Origin: Clostridia bacterium UC5.1-1D10
GTDB taxonomy: Bacteria > Bacillota > Clostridia > Lachnospirales > Anaerotignaceae
Reading direction: 5' to 3'
Assembly: GCA_001304995.1 (NCBI GenBank)
Contig: BBZU01000003.1
Location: forward strand, 124,001 to 188,000
DNA: 64,000 bases
Every line of letters begins with the position of its first letter. The first letter of the stretch is position 1. Of the stretch, positions 17,804 through 27,424 are shown one piece after another. The translations under genes and the position numbers were made by a program. Under the pieces are notes generated by a model that had not been told where the DNA came from, searched no databases, and saw only the letters and a program-made list of their open reading frames with translations.

Positions 17804-18117
17804 CCTTGAAAAACTAAATTTTTTCAAGGCGCGGAAGGGCTTGGGGAACAAAGGGGTCAACACATTTGCTTCGCAAATGCCAGCCATAAATGGCTGTCCG
17901 CATCTCTTGCGGTGTGGGATTCCCCAACTGGAATCCGCAGTCGGAGTTCACTTCTGACGAGGAAAAGCCAAAGTTTCAAGGCTTTTAGCCGATGGAACTT
18001 TGGCTTTATACTTCTGTCTACTCGTCAAAGTCTTGAATGAAATGAGACTTTGACGACAGGGTGTCGACTTTTTCGACACCCTGAAACCCCTTTCCAATTT
18101 CTTGGAAAGGGGTTTTT
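17804..18117 (+). ncRNA. Candidate structured RNA: cloverleaf-like junction plus five further hairpins
   Basis: Between two converging genes lie at least nine strong inverted repeats in 310 bases. First a perfect 10-bp hairpin (17804-17813/17820-17829). Then TTGGGGAA (17841-17848) pairs with TTCCCCAA (17920-17927), with CGGA/TCCG outside it (17832-17835/17934-17937), enclosing three hairpins: CATTTGC/GCAAATG (17863-17879), CAGCCAT/ATGGCTG (17881-17896) and CCGCA/TGCGG (17898-17912). After that come a 12-bp stem (17964-17975/17996-18007), a 10-bp stem (18023-18032/18046-18055), an 11-bp stem (18057-18067/18073-18083) and a final terminator. No open frame with a ribosome site is present. I do not recognise the family. 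Confidence 0.6.
18084..18117. terminator. Terminator ending the structured region
   Basis: AAACCCCTTTCC pairs with GGAAAGGGGTTT (18104-18115), eight-base loop, followed by more T; symmetrical flanks let it serve both the plus-strand ABC-F transcript and the minus-strand dehydrogenase. Confidence 0.8.
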
Positions 18118-18135
18118 GTTATGATTGAAAATACT

Positions 18136-19301
18136 TTACATGCTTTCTTTCAGAATTTCCATGATTTCATCTTCTGTCAGCACTTTATAACCGCCATCCA
18201 GAATGAAAGTACCTTTGACAATGCCGGGCAGCATGTCTTCTGTAACCCCCAGTTCACGGATGTTCATGACCAGACCCAGTTCCTTCATCCAGCTTTCCAT
18301 AGCTTTCAGACCTTCATCAGCGATTGCTTCATCGGTTTTGCCTTCTGGATTCACATTCCATACGTTCATGGCAAAACGTTTGAATTTCTGCAAACCATAA
18401 GGGCAGATAGCACGATAATAAGGAATGGAAACAGCGGACAATGTCATGCCATGGGTCGCATCTGTATAAGCGCCAATGGATTGTCCAATCATGTGCACCA
18501 TCCAGTCGGTGGTTTTGCCCTTATCCAGCAGTGTATTCAACGCCCAAGTTGCTGTCCACATGATATTACTGCGGGCTTCGTAGTTTTCCGGATCTTTGAC
18601 TGCAATGCGGCTGCTGTGAATCAAAGACCGCATCAGACCTTCGGCAATATAATCGGTAGTGTTGTCGTCATCGCCGGAGAAATACTGTTCTGTGATATGG
18701 TTCATAATATCGTAAATGCCGGACACCATCTGACGTTTGGGCAATGTATAAGTCAGTTTTGGATTCATGATAGAAAACTTGGGAAATACATTTTCTCCAA
18801 AAACATGACCGATTTTCAATTTCTGCTCATGGTTGGTGATAACAGAACCGCCGTTCATTTCAGAACCAGTTCCCACCATTGTCAGCACACATCCCACAGG
18901 AATGATGCGGTTATCCACATCTTCCATCCGCAGATAATACTTATCCCAAGGATCTTCTTCACACCATGTGGAAACGGAAACAGCTTTTGCGTAGTCGCAA
19001 ACAGAACCGCCGCCCACAGCCAGAAGCAGGTCTACGTCATTTTCCTTTGCTTTTTGACAGCCGTCGTATACTTTTTCAATTGTGGGATTGGGCATGACGC
19101 CGCCGTCTTCCACAATGGTTTTTCCGCATGCAATGAGGATTTCAATGATCTGGTCATAGAGTCCGCTTTTTTGATGGAACCGCCGCCATAGATCAGCTGT
19201 ACGGTATCGCCGTATTTCTGCAATTCCGCTTCCAGATTCTGCAAAGCATCTTCCCCAAAATACAGCTTTGTTGGATTAGCATAATAGAAATTTCCTAACA
19301 T
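18136..19301 (-). CDS. Iron-containing (butanol-type) alcohol dehydrogenase, one base missing
   Basis: The N-terminal frame begins MLGNFYYANPTKLYFG and reaches YGGGSIKK, where a run of six T/A (19167-19172) lacks one base; adding it gives SGLYDQIIEILIACGKTIVE and joins the main frame. Joined length 388 residues, normal for group III NADPH-dependent butanol dehydrogenases (BdhA/YqhD). Visible: the NAD(P) loop AVGGGSVCDYAK, the TMVGTGSEM stretch and the iron ligands Asp and His in GIYDIMNHITEQYF and His in WMVHMIGQSIGAYTDATHG. It reduces or oxidises short alcohols/aldehydes in the cytoplasm. It is the last gene of the set divergent from a LysR regulator. Confidence 0.9.
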
Positions 19302-19315
19302 CTTTCTGTCCCTCC

Positions 19316-20413
19316 TTATTTCTCTACATTTCCGATAACTTTTGCAGGCACACCGCCTACAATGGTATTTGCCGCCACATCTTTGGAAACCACTGCGCCT
19401 GCCGCTACAATGGCACCATCACCAATGGTCACTCCTGGCAGAACGGTTGCGTTGGCACCGATCCACACATTTTTTCCGATATGGATAGCAGCAGGATGCA
19501 TATTGCCTCTTTTTTCTGGATTTTTGTCATGGTTCAGTGTTGCCAGAACCACGTTATGTCCTAACAGGGTACCATCGCCGATGGTGATGCCGCCCTGATC
19601 CTGCATTCTACATCCGCTGTTGAAAAATACGTTTTTCCCAATGGTCAGATTCTTCCCGCAGTCTGTATAGAAAGGCGGAAAGACTGCAAAATTCTCCCCA
19701 ACAGTTTTTCCTGTCAATTTGCAGAACAATTCTGTGATTTCTCCCGGCGTATGGTAAGCATTGTTGAGTTTTGCTGTGATTTTCAAGGCTTCCTGTGCCA
19801 GCACATGCATGCATTGATGCACGTCGGAACCAGCCACGACTTCTTTGCCACTGTCCATAACTGCCAGAAATGCTTCCAGTGACAAAGGCATATTTTCCAG
19901 AGAGCTGCCGAAAGCAAAGAGTTCTTTCCGCAGGGCTTCAGACTGATTTTGCAGGTCATAGGCTTTAAAAATCCCCATGTTTTCCAGTCCCAAATACTGA
20001 ATAAAGGAATTTTCGTAAGCATAAATGGCGCCGTCGTATACGCTGTCGCTTCCGGAAGACAGGAACAATGCGGCTTTTCTCAATTTCTTGGGTTTATCCA
20101 GCGCATAAATCCGATTGATGGCACACTGTAACTGTCCACTAAATCCATGATAATACACTGGGGACGCCAATACAACCATTTCCGTTTCCTGCAATAAAGG
20201 ATAAATTTCCTGCATGTCATCCTGCTGGATGCAGGCACCATTTCCTTTTGTATGACAGTATTCACAAGCCAAACAGCCATTGATGTTCTTTTCGCAAACA
20301 GAAATCACATCCACATGATGGCCCTGCTGTTTTGTCCCATCCAAAAAGGCTTCAATCATAAAGGCCGTATTCCCGTGTTTCCGCGGGCTGCCGTTCAATA
20401 CCAAAATATTCAT
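19316..20413 (-). CDS. Fusion: flavodoxin-like NAD(P)H oxidoreductase plus maltose-type O-acetyltransferase
   Basis: 365 residues. The N-terminal half (1-180) is a flavodoxin-fold FMN reductase: [12 protein letters not shown] phosphate loop, [20 protein letters not shown] cysteine segment and [15 protein letters not shown]. The C-terminal half (about 210-365) is a left-handed beta-helix acetyltransferase of the maltose/galactoside type, with [27 protein letters not shown], and hexapeptide repeats ending [12 protein letters not shown]; the active His is in [12 protein letters not shown]. The frame is continuous across the join, so the fusion is genuine here. It lies between the dehydrogenase and a cyclophilin-like gene under a LysR regulator. 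The joint reaction is unknown. Confidence 0.88.
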   Translation of the reverse strand: MNILVLNGSPRKHGNTAFMIEAFLDGTKQQGHHVDVISVCEKNINGCLACEYCHTKGNGACIQQDDMQEIYPLLQETEMVVLASPVYYHGFSGQLQCAINRIYALDKPKKLRKAALFLSSGSDSVYDGAIYAYENSFIQYLGLENMGIFKAYDLQNQSEALRKELFAFGSSLENMPLSLEAFLAVMDSGKEVVAGSDVHQCMHVLAQEALKITAKLNNAYHTPGEITELFCKLTGKTVGENFAVFPPFYTDCGKNLTIGKNVFFNSGCRMQDQGGITIGDGTLLGHNVVLATLNHDKNPEKRGNMHPAAIHIGKNVWIGANATVLPGVTIGDGAIVAAGAVVSKDVAANTIVGGVPAKVIGNVEK

Positions 20414-20416
20414 TGC

Positions 20417-20923
20417 TTATTCCACTCCCATCTGAAAAGTTACTTCCACTGCCCCACTGCCTACGGCTTCCACTAAACCGGCAGGGTCATCCACCTTGCC
20501 CAAAGGCGTATAGCCATAGCTTGTGGCAAAATCTTCATAAAACAGCACCAAACAGTCTGAACCATAAAGCATCAGATCGCCTGTGTGAATCTGTCCCGGA
20601 TACACCCGCGCTGTGGGCAGGGATTGAGAAAGATAAGTATATTTTTCATTGCCGTTGAGTTCTTCCATAGAAACTGTCATGGGCAACAGATTTTTCAGAG
20701 ATTTTGTCGTTTCATTCTCATAAAGGGAAACGTTATAAGTTTTCTGTCCGATCACAATCTGCATCTTTTCCATCTGCACTTCCTCCTCCAAAACCGTTTG
20801 TTCCTGCACTTCTGCCGTTGTCCTTTCATCTGGAATATTCATGGAAATCCATAGACTAGGCACAAGGGCACACATCAAAATAGCCGTAAAACAAAATACT
20901 TTTATGGTTCGCTTTCTTTTCAT
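20417..20923 (-). CDS. Secreted or membrane-anchored cyclophilin-like fold protein
   Basis: 168 residues from an ATG with a GGGGG site. A single N-terminal membrane/signal segment (VFCFTAILMCALVPSLWI) is followed by an acidic linker and a domain of about 115 residues with the cyclophilin-like pattern (QIVIGQKTYNVSLYENETTK, SLPTARVYPGQIHTGDLMLYG, YGYTPLGKVDDPAGL). This small fold is common in Firmicutes and Bacteroidetes and is often adjacent to flavodoxins and iron alcohol dehydrogenases, as here; enzymatic role is not established. First gene of the operon, promoter at 20,975. Confidence 0.85.
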   Translation of the reverse strand: MKRKRTIKVFCFTAILMCALVPSLWISMNIPDERTTAEVQEQTVLEEEVQMEKMQIVIGQKTYNVSLYENETTKSLKNLLPMTVSMEELNGNEKYTYLSQSLPTARVYPGQIHTGDLMLYGSDCLVLFYEDFATSYGYTPLGKVDDPAGLVEAVGSGAVEVTFQMGVE

Positions 20924-20974
20924 AGCTTTTCCCCCATTCATCGTACTTTTTGCAGCCTGCACTTCCTTAGCATC

Positions 20975-21003
20975 ATTATATCTGCTTCCAGTTTAAAGAA
21001 CAA
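20975..21003 (-). promoter_or_regulatory. Promoter of the cyclophilin-like/fusion/dehydrogenase operon
   Basis: TTGTTC (20998-21003), 17-base spacer, TATAAT (20975-20980) on the minus strand, about 50 bases before the start. Confidence 0.65.
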
Positions 21004-21026
21004 ATACTTATATCAAATACATTGTT

Positions 21027-21059
21027 ATGCTTTTCAGGCATAGAAAAGCATGTTATAAT
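21027..21059 (+). promoter_or_regulatory. LysR promoter with overlapping inverted repeat
   Basis: ATGCTTTTC (21027-21035) and GAAAAGCAT (21043-21051) are perfect 9-base arms seven bases apart, overlapping the -35 region; TATAAT follows at 21054-21059. A likely LysR binding site giving self-repression and control of the divergent operon. Confidence 0.6.
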
Positions 21060-21086
21060 TCCAAGTAAAAAAAGGAGGTCTTGCCC

Positions 21087-21968
21087 ATGGAACTTCGTGT
21101 ACTGCAATATTTTCTCACCGTTGCCAGAGAACAGAGCATTTCTGCCGCCGCTCAAGCGCTCCATTTGTCCCAGCCTACACTTTCAAGACAGCTGAAAGAA
21201 ATGGAAGAAGAATTGGGAAAAACATTATTCCTGCGAGGCAATCGAAAAATCACTCTCACAGAAGAAGGGATGATCCTGCGGAAACGTGCCCAGGAAGTTA
21301 TGGAGCTGCTGGAAAAAGCGCAGGAGGAAATCGCCTGTTCCACAGAAATCATTGCGGGCAACATCCACATAGGTGCCGGGGAAACAGAAGGCATCCGCCC
21401 TTTGATTCAAGCCGCCCATTCCCTGCAAAAACAATACCCGTTGGTACATTTCCACGTTGTCAGCGGCGACAAGACTACCGTTCTGGAAGAACTGGATCAT
21501 GGGCTCATTGACTTTGCCCTGATATTCGGGGAAATCGATACATCCCGCTATGATTTTCTCCCCCTTCCCACAGTGGACGCTTTCGGCGTACTGATGCCCA
21601 AAGATGCACCCCTTGCCCAAAAAGCAGTCATCGCCCCACAAGATCTTCTGCCCTATCCCCTCATCACTTCCAGACAGATGCTCCGGGACGATCATCTGGC
21701 GCATATCTTCGGAAATGATGCCAAAAATCTCACCATTGCTGGCACTTATCACCTGCTGTTCAATGGCTCCATCATGGTGGAAGAAGGCATGGGATACGCC
21801 ATCTGTTTTGACAATATCATTCACATTAGCGAGGACAGTCCTCTTTGTTTCCGCCCTCTTTCCGTGCAGGTTTCGCCGCAAATGCAGCTGATCTGGAAAA
21901 AATATCAGACATTTACAAAGGCTTCACAAAAATTTCTGGAAACCCTGCGGACATTTCTGTCACAATGA
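21087..21968 (+). CDS. LysR-family transcriptional regulator
   Basis: 293 residues from an ATG with an ideal AAAGGAGGT. The N-terminal winged helix-turn-helix is unmistakable (LQYFLTVAREQSISAAAQ, then LHLSQPTLSRQLKEMEEELG), followed by the linker helix and the effector-binding domain (about 90-293; the GNIHIGAGETEGIRPLI start is typical). It is transcribed away from the cyclophilin-like/fusion/dehydrogenase operon, the usual layout for a LysR activator and its target. Effector unknown. Confidence 0.93.
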   Translation: MELRVLQYFLTVAREQSISAAAQALHLSQPTLSRQLKEMEEELGKTLFLRGNRKITLTEEGMILRKRAQEVMELLEKAQEEIACSTEIIAGNIHIGAGETEGIRPLIQAAHSLQKQYPLVHFHVVSGDKTTVLEELDHGLIDFALIFGEIDTSRYDFLPLPTVDAFGVLMPKDAPLAQKAVIAPQDLLPYPLITSRQMLRDDHLAHIFGNDAKNLTIAGTYHLLFNGSIMVEEGMGYAICFDNIIHISEDSPLCFRPLSVQVSPQMQLIWKKYQTFTKASQKFLETLRTFLSQ

Positions 21969-22031
21969 TCCTATCAGTCTCGCAGAATTTACAAGCCCTA
22001 TGATAGAATACAAAGCAAAGGAGGCTACACT

Positions 22032-23091
22032 ATGAACAGAAACTATGATCTGCCTACCCCTATCATTGATGGAAAAGAAGCAGAAGCACTGGATGTACTG
22101 ACGAAGAAATACCTTCAACTGATGGAGCCGAGCAAAATTGCCAAAATAGGAACAAAAGCCAGTCAGCTGATACCGGAAAAATGAAAAAATGGGAAAAGAT
22201 ATTGGTCTTACCATATCTGAACAGGAATTATATTCTCAAATAATGACTTTATTAGGCAGTGGATTTCATACTCTTGAAGAACATGCTGTCAAGTATCTCA
22301 TCAGCGAAAAACAGATCATCAAAAAAGTCAATCAAAATACTGATTTTGAAATCTGTCAATTAAACGAAATCTGTTTCTTGCGAAGCTATGACGTAGCAAA
22401 ATTCGTTAATGCATATAAAAATCAGGATATCCTTGCCGCTACACTAGAAGGCGGCGGAACAGGTGCCTTAGGATTTGCAGGACTTCCCCTTAACATTGCA
22501 CTGAGCACTTTCCTATATTTCCGTGCAGTACAGTCCATTTCCATGTTTTATGGGTATGATGTGAAAAATGACAGTGCTGAAATGGTCATCGCGAGCGAGG
22601 TATTCACCAACGCGTTAAGCCCCAAAACAAGTAATGCCAACAACGAAATGACAAACATCATTGCCAAAATCATGTTAATGAGCCAAGCCACAGCCATAAA
22701 GCAAACAGCGAAAAAAACATGGACTCATATGATAGAAAAAGGTGGAATTCCATTATTGTTGGCACAAATGAGAGCATTGGCAAACAAATCCGCCCAAAAA
22801 GCACTGCAAAATGCAGGTCAAAAAGGATTGGAAAATAGCGTCTTTAAAGAAACCTTTGAGCAAATCGGACGAAAACTGACGTTAAAAAATATTGGAAAAG
22901 CCGTTCCAATCGCTTCTGCAGTGGTGGGCGCATTGATGGATACTGCACAGATGAAACAAGTGCTTACATTCGCTGATTTGTTCTATCAGAAAAGGTTTAT
23001 TCTTGAAAAAGAAAGTCGGATTGCCAATCTAATGGACAACAAAAAACTTTTCTCTGATGATGTAATCGATATCGAATTTACAGAAAAATGA
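22032..23091 (+). CDS. EcsC-family protein, frameshifted at an A run
   Basis: Starts at an ATG with AAAGGAGG. The first 50 residues (LTKKYLQLMEPSKIAKIG) are the usual N-terminus of EcsC-family proteins; the frame breaks at five A (22177-22181) and continues as MGKDIGLTISEQELYSQ. Removing one A joins them into about 352 residues. The central glycine-rich helical pair (GGGTGALGFAGLPLNIALS) and the conserved FYGYDVKND segment are EcsC hallmarks. EcsC proteins are membrane-associated and of poorly known function; the ABC exporter EcsAB is not adjacent. An extended -10 (TGATAGAAT, to 22009) lies upstream. Confidence 0.8.
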
Positions 23092-23142
23092 TGTTGCTTC
23101 TGGCAAATAGGAATACTTGCTAAAATCATCTAAAAAAGCACT

Positions 23143-23178
23143 AAAAAAAGGCCTTCTGATAAACAGAAAGCCTTTTTT
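23143..23178. terminator. Terminator between EcsC and DUF917 genes
   Basis: AAAAAAAGGC and GCCTTTTTT with TTCTG/CAGAA inside; bidirectional for the converging genes. Confidence 0.75.
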
Positions 23179-23187
23179 CTTTTCTAA

Positions 23188-24278
23188 TTATTTTTTGAAA
23201 GGTTTGTATTCCACATCCAGACCGAAATGTTTGGGGCCGAAGCATGCCAGACCTTCTGGTGTTGTCCAGATTTCAGGAGAAGGCAGTGCAAGAACTGTCA
23301 TTTTCTGACCAATACCGAAATTGGGAGATGTGAGAGGATTGCCGTCTTCGCCGATCATGCAGATCAGATCAGGTGCAACCACATCCACTTCACCATTGCG
23401 GTAAGAAATGATATTTTCATTCTTCAGCCAGATTTTATACTGTTCACCAGCGTATTCTCCTTCACCTGCCAGATGGATTTCACCAAAGTTAAAACCATCT
23501 CTTGTTTCCCAAGGGAAATCTGTGACTGCACCTTTGAACAGGATTTTACCTTCTTTTGCGTCAGCAATGGCCTGTGCCACATCTGCGCCTTTTTCTTTTG
23601 TTTCTCTCAGGATCTGACCGATTTCCTGTGCGTAAGTGATCATATCGGGAATCAGAGATTCTTTGATGACTTTGCCCACGTTCGCATGGTCTGCGACACC
23701 AACCATGTTGTCGCTGGCAACAGCAATGGCTCTGACGATATCTTCCGCTCTCAGGTCATTCTGTACGTTCTGGATAACGATCTTTTCACCGAAACGAGTA
23801 GCTACACCCATAGGATAAATGGGTACGCCTTTCACATAGTATGTAGAATGCTGCAATTCAGGTACAGATCTGCCGGCAGGGTCAGCATCCAGCAGAGGCA
23901 CGCCTTTTTCCAGCGCCGCATGAAGAGCTTCCGCTGTGTTTGCGCCGCCCAGTTCTGTGGAACCTACGGCATAGATTTTTTTGCCCAATGCTTCTTCCAG
24001 GGCTTCCATTGCCAGAACAGAGGGAACCACTTCGGAAACTTCCAAATCTTTGAATTTGGGGTTCAAACCTGTTGCAGAAGGTGCGCCGCAGCCATAAGGT
24101 GTTACCACATATTCATCATCGGGCAGTTCATCCAGACTGATGAGCTGAAGCACTTCGTCATTGTCAAAATGCTTCTGCATCATTGCCAGACCTTCTTCCA
24201 GCGGGCCGCCGCCGCCAGTGCCCAGTACGGCACAGCCGTACAAAATATCTATCATATCCTGTTTTTCAATTCTCTCAT
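23188..24278 (-). CDS. DUF917 protein, one base missing near the start
   Basis: About 362 residues. The proper start is the ATG at 24278 behind AGAAAGG: MRELKKQ, then a run of five T/A (24262-24266) lacks one base before DMIDILYGCAVLGTGGGG. The GTGGGG loop, VGSTELGGANTAEALHAAL and GVADHANVGKVI are family features. DUF917 proteins are found with hydantoinases, allantoin/cytosine-type permeases and PucR regulators; a role in N-heterocycle breakdown is likely but no reaction is proven. It follows the permease gene by 21 bases, same strand, and is divergent (through the permease) from a PucR regulator. Confidence 0.85.
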
Positions 24279-24299
24279 GTTACTACATCCTTTCTTTTT

Positions 24300-25600
24300 T
24301 TACTGTTCACAAATGCCGTCTCTTGAAGTGGAAGGCATGAATTTTTCTAAAATGAGATAAACGATTCCGCCGATGATAATACCGGAGAATTCAACTTTCA
24401 CAAGGAAATATGCACAAAGTGCGCCAATGAACCAGGAAATTACACCGCACCAGTTCACGCCATCCACAGGTCTGAAATTCTGTTTTTTGCCCTTGCCTAC
24501 AATCCAGTAATCGGCAATGATGACGCCGCCAATGGGGCAAACCACATAAGAAAGCAGGCTCAGCACCCCTTCAATATGGGACAGTACACCAATGTTACAC
24601 AGTACGATCCCCAGAATACCAGCAATAAGGGTAGCTTCCCGTCTTTTATTATCTTTCAGATTGAACGCCATAACGATGTTCAGTCCTCCGCTGTAAGCAT
24701 TGGTGGAGTTGGTTGTCCAGGTGGAAATAATCATAGCTGCAATGCCGAAGAGAGGCAGTCCAACGTCAATCAATACCATGCTGATGTCATATTCCCCGGA
24801 AATCTTTGTCAGCAGGATACCCATAATCAGTGTAATAACACCCATAGGGAATACACCGTAGAATACAGATTTCACTGTATCTTTTCTGCTCTTCTGGAAT
24901 CTGGTATAGTCCGCTGCGTTAATGGTTCCCACTGCTGTAAAGTTAAAGGACAATGCTACACCACCCATAAAACTCATGGTCTGCACAGTTTCTGTTTCCA
25001 GACCCTGTCTGCCGTAAATCTTGAATGCCAGATACAAACCAAAAAGCATAATAATCATCAACAGTGGAATGGAAATCTTGTCCAATTTTTCCAGCGCTGT
25101 CATACCGAAAACAGCTGTTAACAGCATAATGAGACCCCAAACGGTATTGGATACCACAACGGGAACGTGAATCCCTGTCATTGCCTGCAAACCATTGGTA
25201 AAAGCTTCCCCACAGACACCATTTTGGATACCAAACCAGCCAATCAAATTCACGGCAAAAATGATGCTGACAATAAATCTTGCACCTTTTTCCCGAAACC
25301 GGCTTCACATGCTGTGCAGGAAGGAACGCCAAGGTCACAGCCCATCATACCTGTGATAACCATACCGATGACAACCACCAAATAGCCCAAAGAGCCGGAA
25401 ATGATGGCTGGCCAGATTGGCATAGCCTCTGCCAACATTGCACCCAGCAAAAACGCTGGTACGCAGACACAGATACCTGCCTGTACAAATGCCAGGGAAA
25501 TCCAGTCTTTTCTTTCGTCAGCGGAAATCGCCTGCAATGCTGTGGTCTCTTTTTTATTTTCTTTTGTTAATTTGTCTTTTGTTATTTTTTCTTTTTCCAT
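24300..25600 (-). CDS. NCS1-family cytosine/purine permease (CodB-like), one base missing
   Basis: About 433 residues with roughly twelve membrane segments. The start ATG has AGAGGG. Frame one (MEKEKITKDKLTKENKKE to GFGKK) loses one base in five T/A (25287-25291); adding it gives GARFIVSIIFAVNLIGWFG and leads into frame two, which ends at 24300. Hallmarks are the GYLVVVIGMVITGMMGCDLGV segment, the FGIQNGVCGEAF helix with its substrate-site residues, and CPIGGVIIADYW near the C-terminus. It imports cytosine or a related base. Upstream and divergent lies the PucR regulator; downstream DUF917. Confidence 0.88.
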
Positions 25601-25665
25601 AGCCCTCTTTTGTCTAATTCCTTTCTTTGTTTTTCTATATGTTATCATGTTCTCATTCATTTGAC

Positions 25666-25768
25666 TTTGTGCACGCAGGAAAAAACGACATATATTCTTT
25701 ATGCACATGCACAAAAAAGGTTGTTCCTCTTGCTGTTACATAGTATAATAACAGAAGATTTTTGTGCA
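25666..25768. promoter_or_regulatory. Three TTTGTGCA boxes in the permease-PucR divergent region
   Basis: TTTGTGCA occurs at 25666-25673 and 25761-25768, and inverted as TGCACAAA at 25708-25715. The spacing brackets the PucR promoter, as expected for binding sites of the PucR protein itself. Confidence 0.5.
25721..25749 (+). promoter_or_regulatory. Promoter of the pucR-like gene
   Basis: TTGTTC (25721-25726), 17-base spacer, TATAAT (25744-25749); start codon 31 bases on. Confidence 0.7.
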
Positions 25769-25780
25769 AGGAGTATTTTT

Positions 25781-27348
25781 ATGAGTATTACCATTCGAGA
25801 TTGTCTGAACCTGCCCTCTTTCAGTTTTGGAAATGTTGTGGCAGGCAAAAACGGACTGGATAAAATCGTATCCTCCGTTTCCGTCATGGAGTTTTTCTCC
25901 CTTTCCGACTTTGATGTATTCACACCAAACGAATTGATTATTTCCGCTTTCTATGCCATCAAAGACGATGTGGAAAAGCAGTGTGAAGCCTTGAAAGAAC
26001 TGGCGGACACCGGTGCCATCGCACTGGTATTATTTTACGTGGGTGCCGTTATACCGGAAATTGATGAAAAAGTCATCAATCTGGCGGATAAGCTGGAACT
26101 GCCTCTCATTGAGCTGCGTTCCGAAAATTATTCCATCAAATACAGCGACATCATCACCGATGTGATGACTGCCATCATACAAGACCAAAACGCCTCTCAG
26201 GACTTTATCGACACCACCAAAAACGGCTGGAACAGCTGCCCTTTGAAGTCCGCACCATGGAAAACCTGCTGAACATCATTTCCAACCATTATAAATGCAA
26301 TCTGCTGCTGACTGGCGCTTCACAACTTTATTTCCAGTCACAATATCGCCCCACCTATATCAGCGGCGATTCTGACTTTTTTTATGAGCAATTTCATAAT
26401 GCGCCTACAGGCTATTGGGAGAAAACGTTGATGGTACAGGACAAAACGGTACATATCTACAAAATGGACTTTTCTTACGCCTCCAACATCCGCATGACAA
26501 TGTATGCTTCCTGTCACAACACGGTTTTGGACGAAAATATCCTGCACAACATGTGTAACTGTACTCTCTTTTTCTCTACCCTCTGGGGATACTCTCTGGA
26601 TTTATCATCGCCGGAAACACTGCTTTCTCTGATCTTCAAAACAGAAACCGGTGCCGCAAACCGTTATCTCAATGCGGCAGGCATCTCCTTTTCCCGCATT
26701 GCCAACCTTATCATCGTTTCTCCCGGCGGCGGCGATATCCAGAAACTGAAGGCACACCTGCTGGCATTTTTCTATGATTACAAAAAGTACTTTCTGGAAG
26801 ATATCATTGATAACCAGATTGTCATTCTTTCGGCTTTTGACCTGACAAACAGCATGGATGCTGCGCTTTTTGAGGAATTGTGGCGTTATACAGATAAATT
26901 CGATCCCAAAGCCACATTCTTTATGAATGAAGGCAGCAAAGACATTGCCGCTTTGAAAAGAACCTATATGGATTTCCGCAAAAGCCTGCCAGCCTTATAC
27001 AAAATCTTCCAAAACCGCAGAAACTGGGATACCCATGACATCATGCTCTCTCAGGAAATCATCGCACTGGCGGAAACGGAAAACAAGCGTACCAAATATC
27101 TTTCCAATCTGGCTGAAATACTGAAGCAGGACAGTGACGACCTGCTGACCACATTAGGGGTCTATATGATCGACTGTGACAGCAAACTGAATCTCACTGC
27201 CCAGACCCTTTTCCTCCATCGAAATACCGTCACATACCGCCTAAACAAAGTCCGGCAGCTAACCAATACCAACTTTACGCTGATGCCTGCCGCCTATGAC
27301 TTTTATATGGCTTTGGCATTATGGCGGTATCAGAAAATGGATGGCTGA
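25781..27348 (+). CDS. PucR-family transcriptional regulator, one base missing
   Basis: About 522 residues from an ATG with AAGGAG. The N-terminal PucR domain is clear (MSITIRDCLNLPSFSFGNVV, then IVSSVSVMEFFSLSDFDVFTP). The frame breaks at five A (26219-26223); adding one A gives KKRLEQLPFEVRTMENLL and joins the rest. The C-terminal PucR-type helix-turn-helix is AQTLFLHRNTVTYRLNKV. PucR regulators control purine/hydantoin breakdown; the divergent permease and DUF917 genes are the likely targets. The indel is in a homopolymer and may be an artefact. Confidence 0.88.
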
Positions 27349-27355
27349 CAAAGAA

Positions 27356-27404
27356 GAAAACACCTCAAGTTCCCCAATGAAAGGAAATCGTGAGGTGTTT
27401 TCTT
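27356..27404 (+). terminator. Terminator after pucR-like gene
   Basis: GAAAACACCTCA (27356-27367) pairs with TGAGGTGTTTTC (27391-27402), followed by TTTTC; also serves the converging amidase gene. Confidence 0.75.
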
Positions 27405-27424
27405 TTCGCTCAATTTATGTAGTT

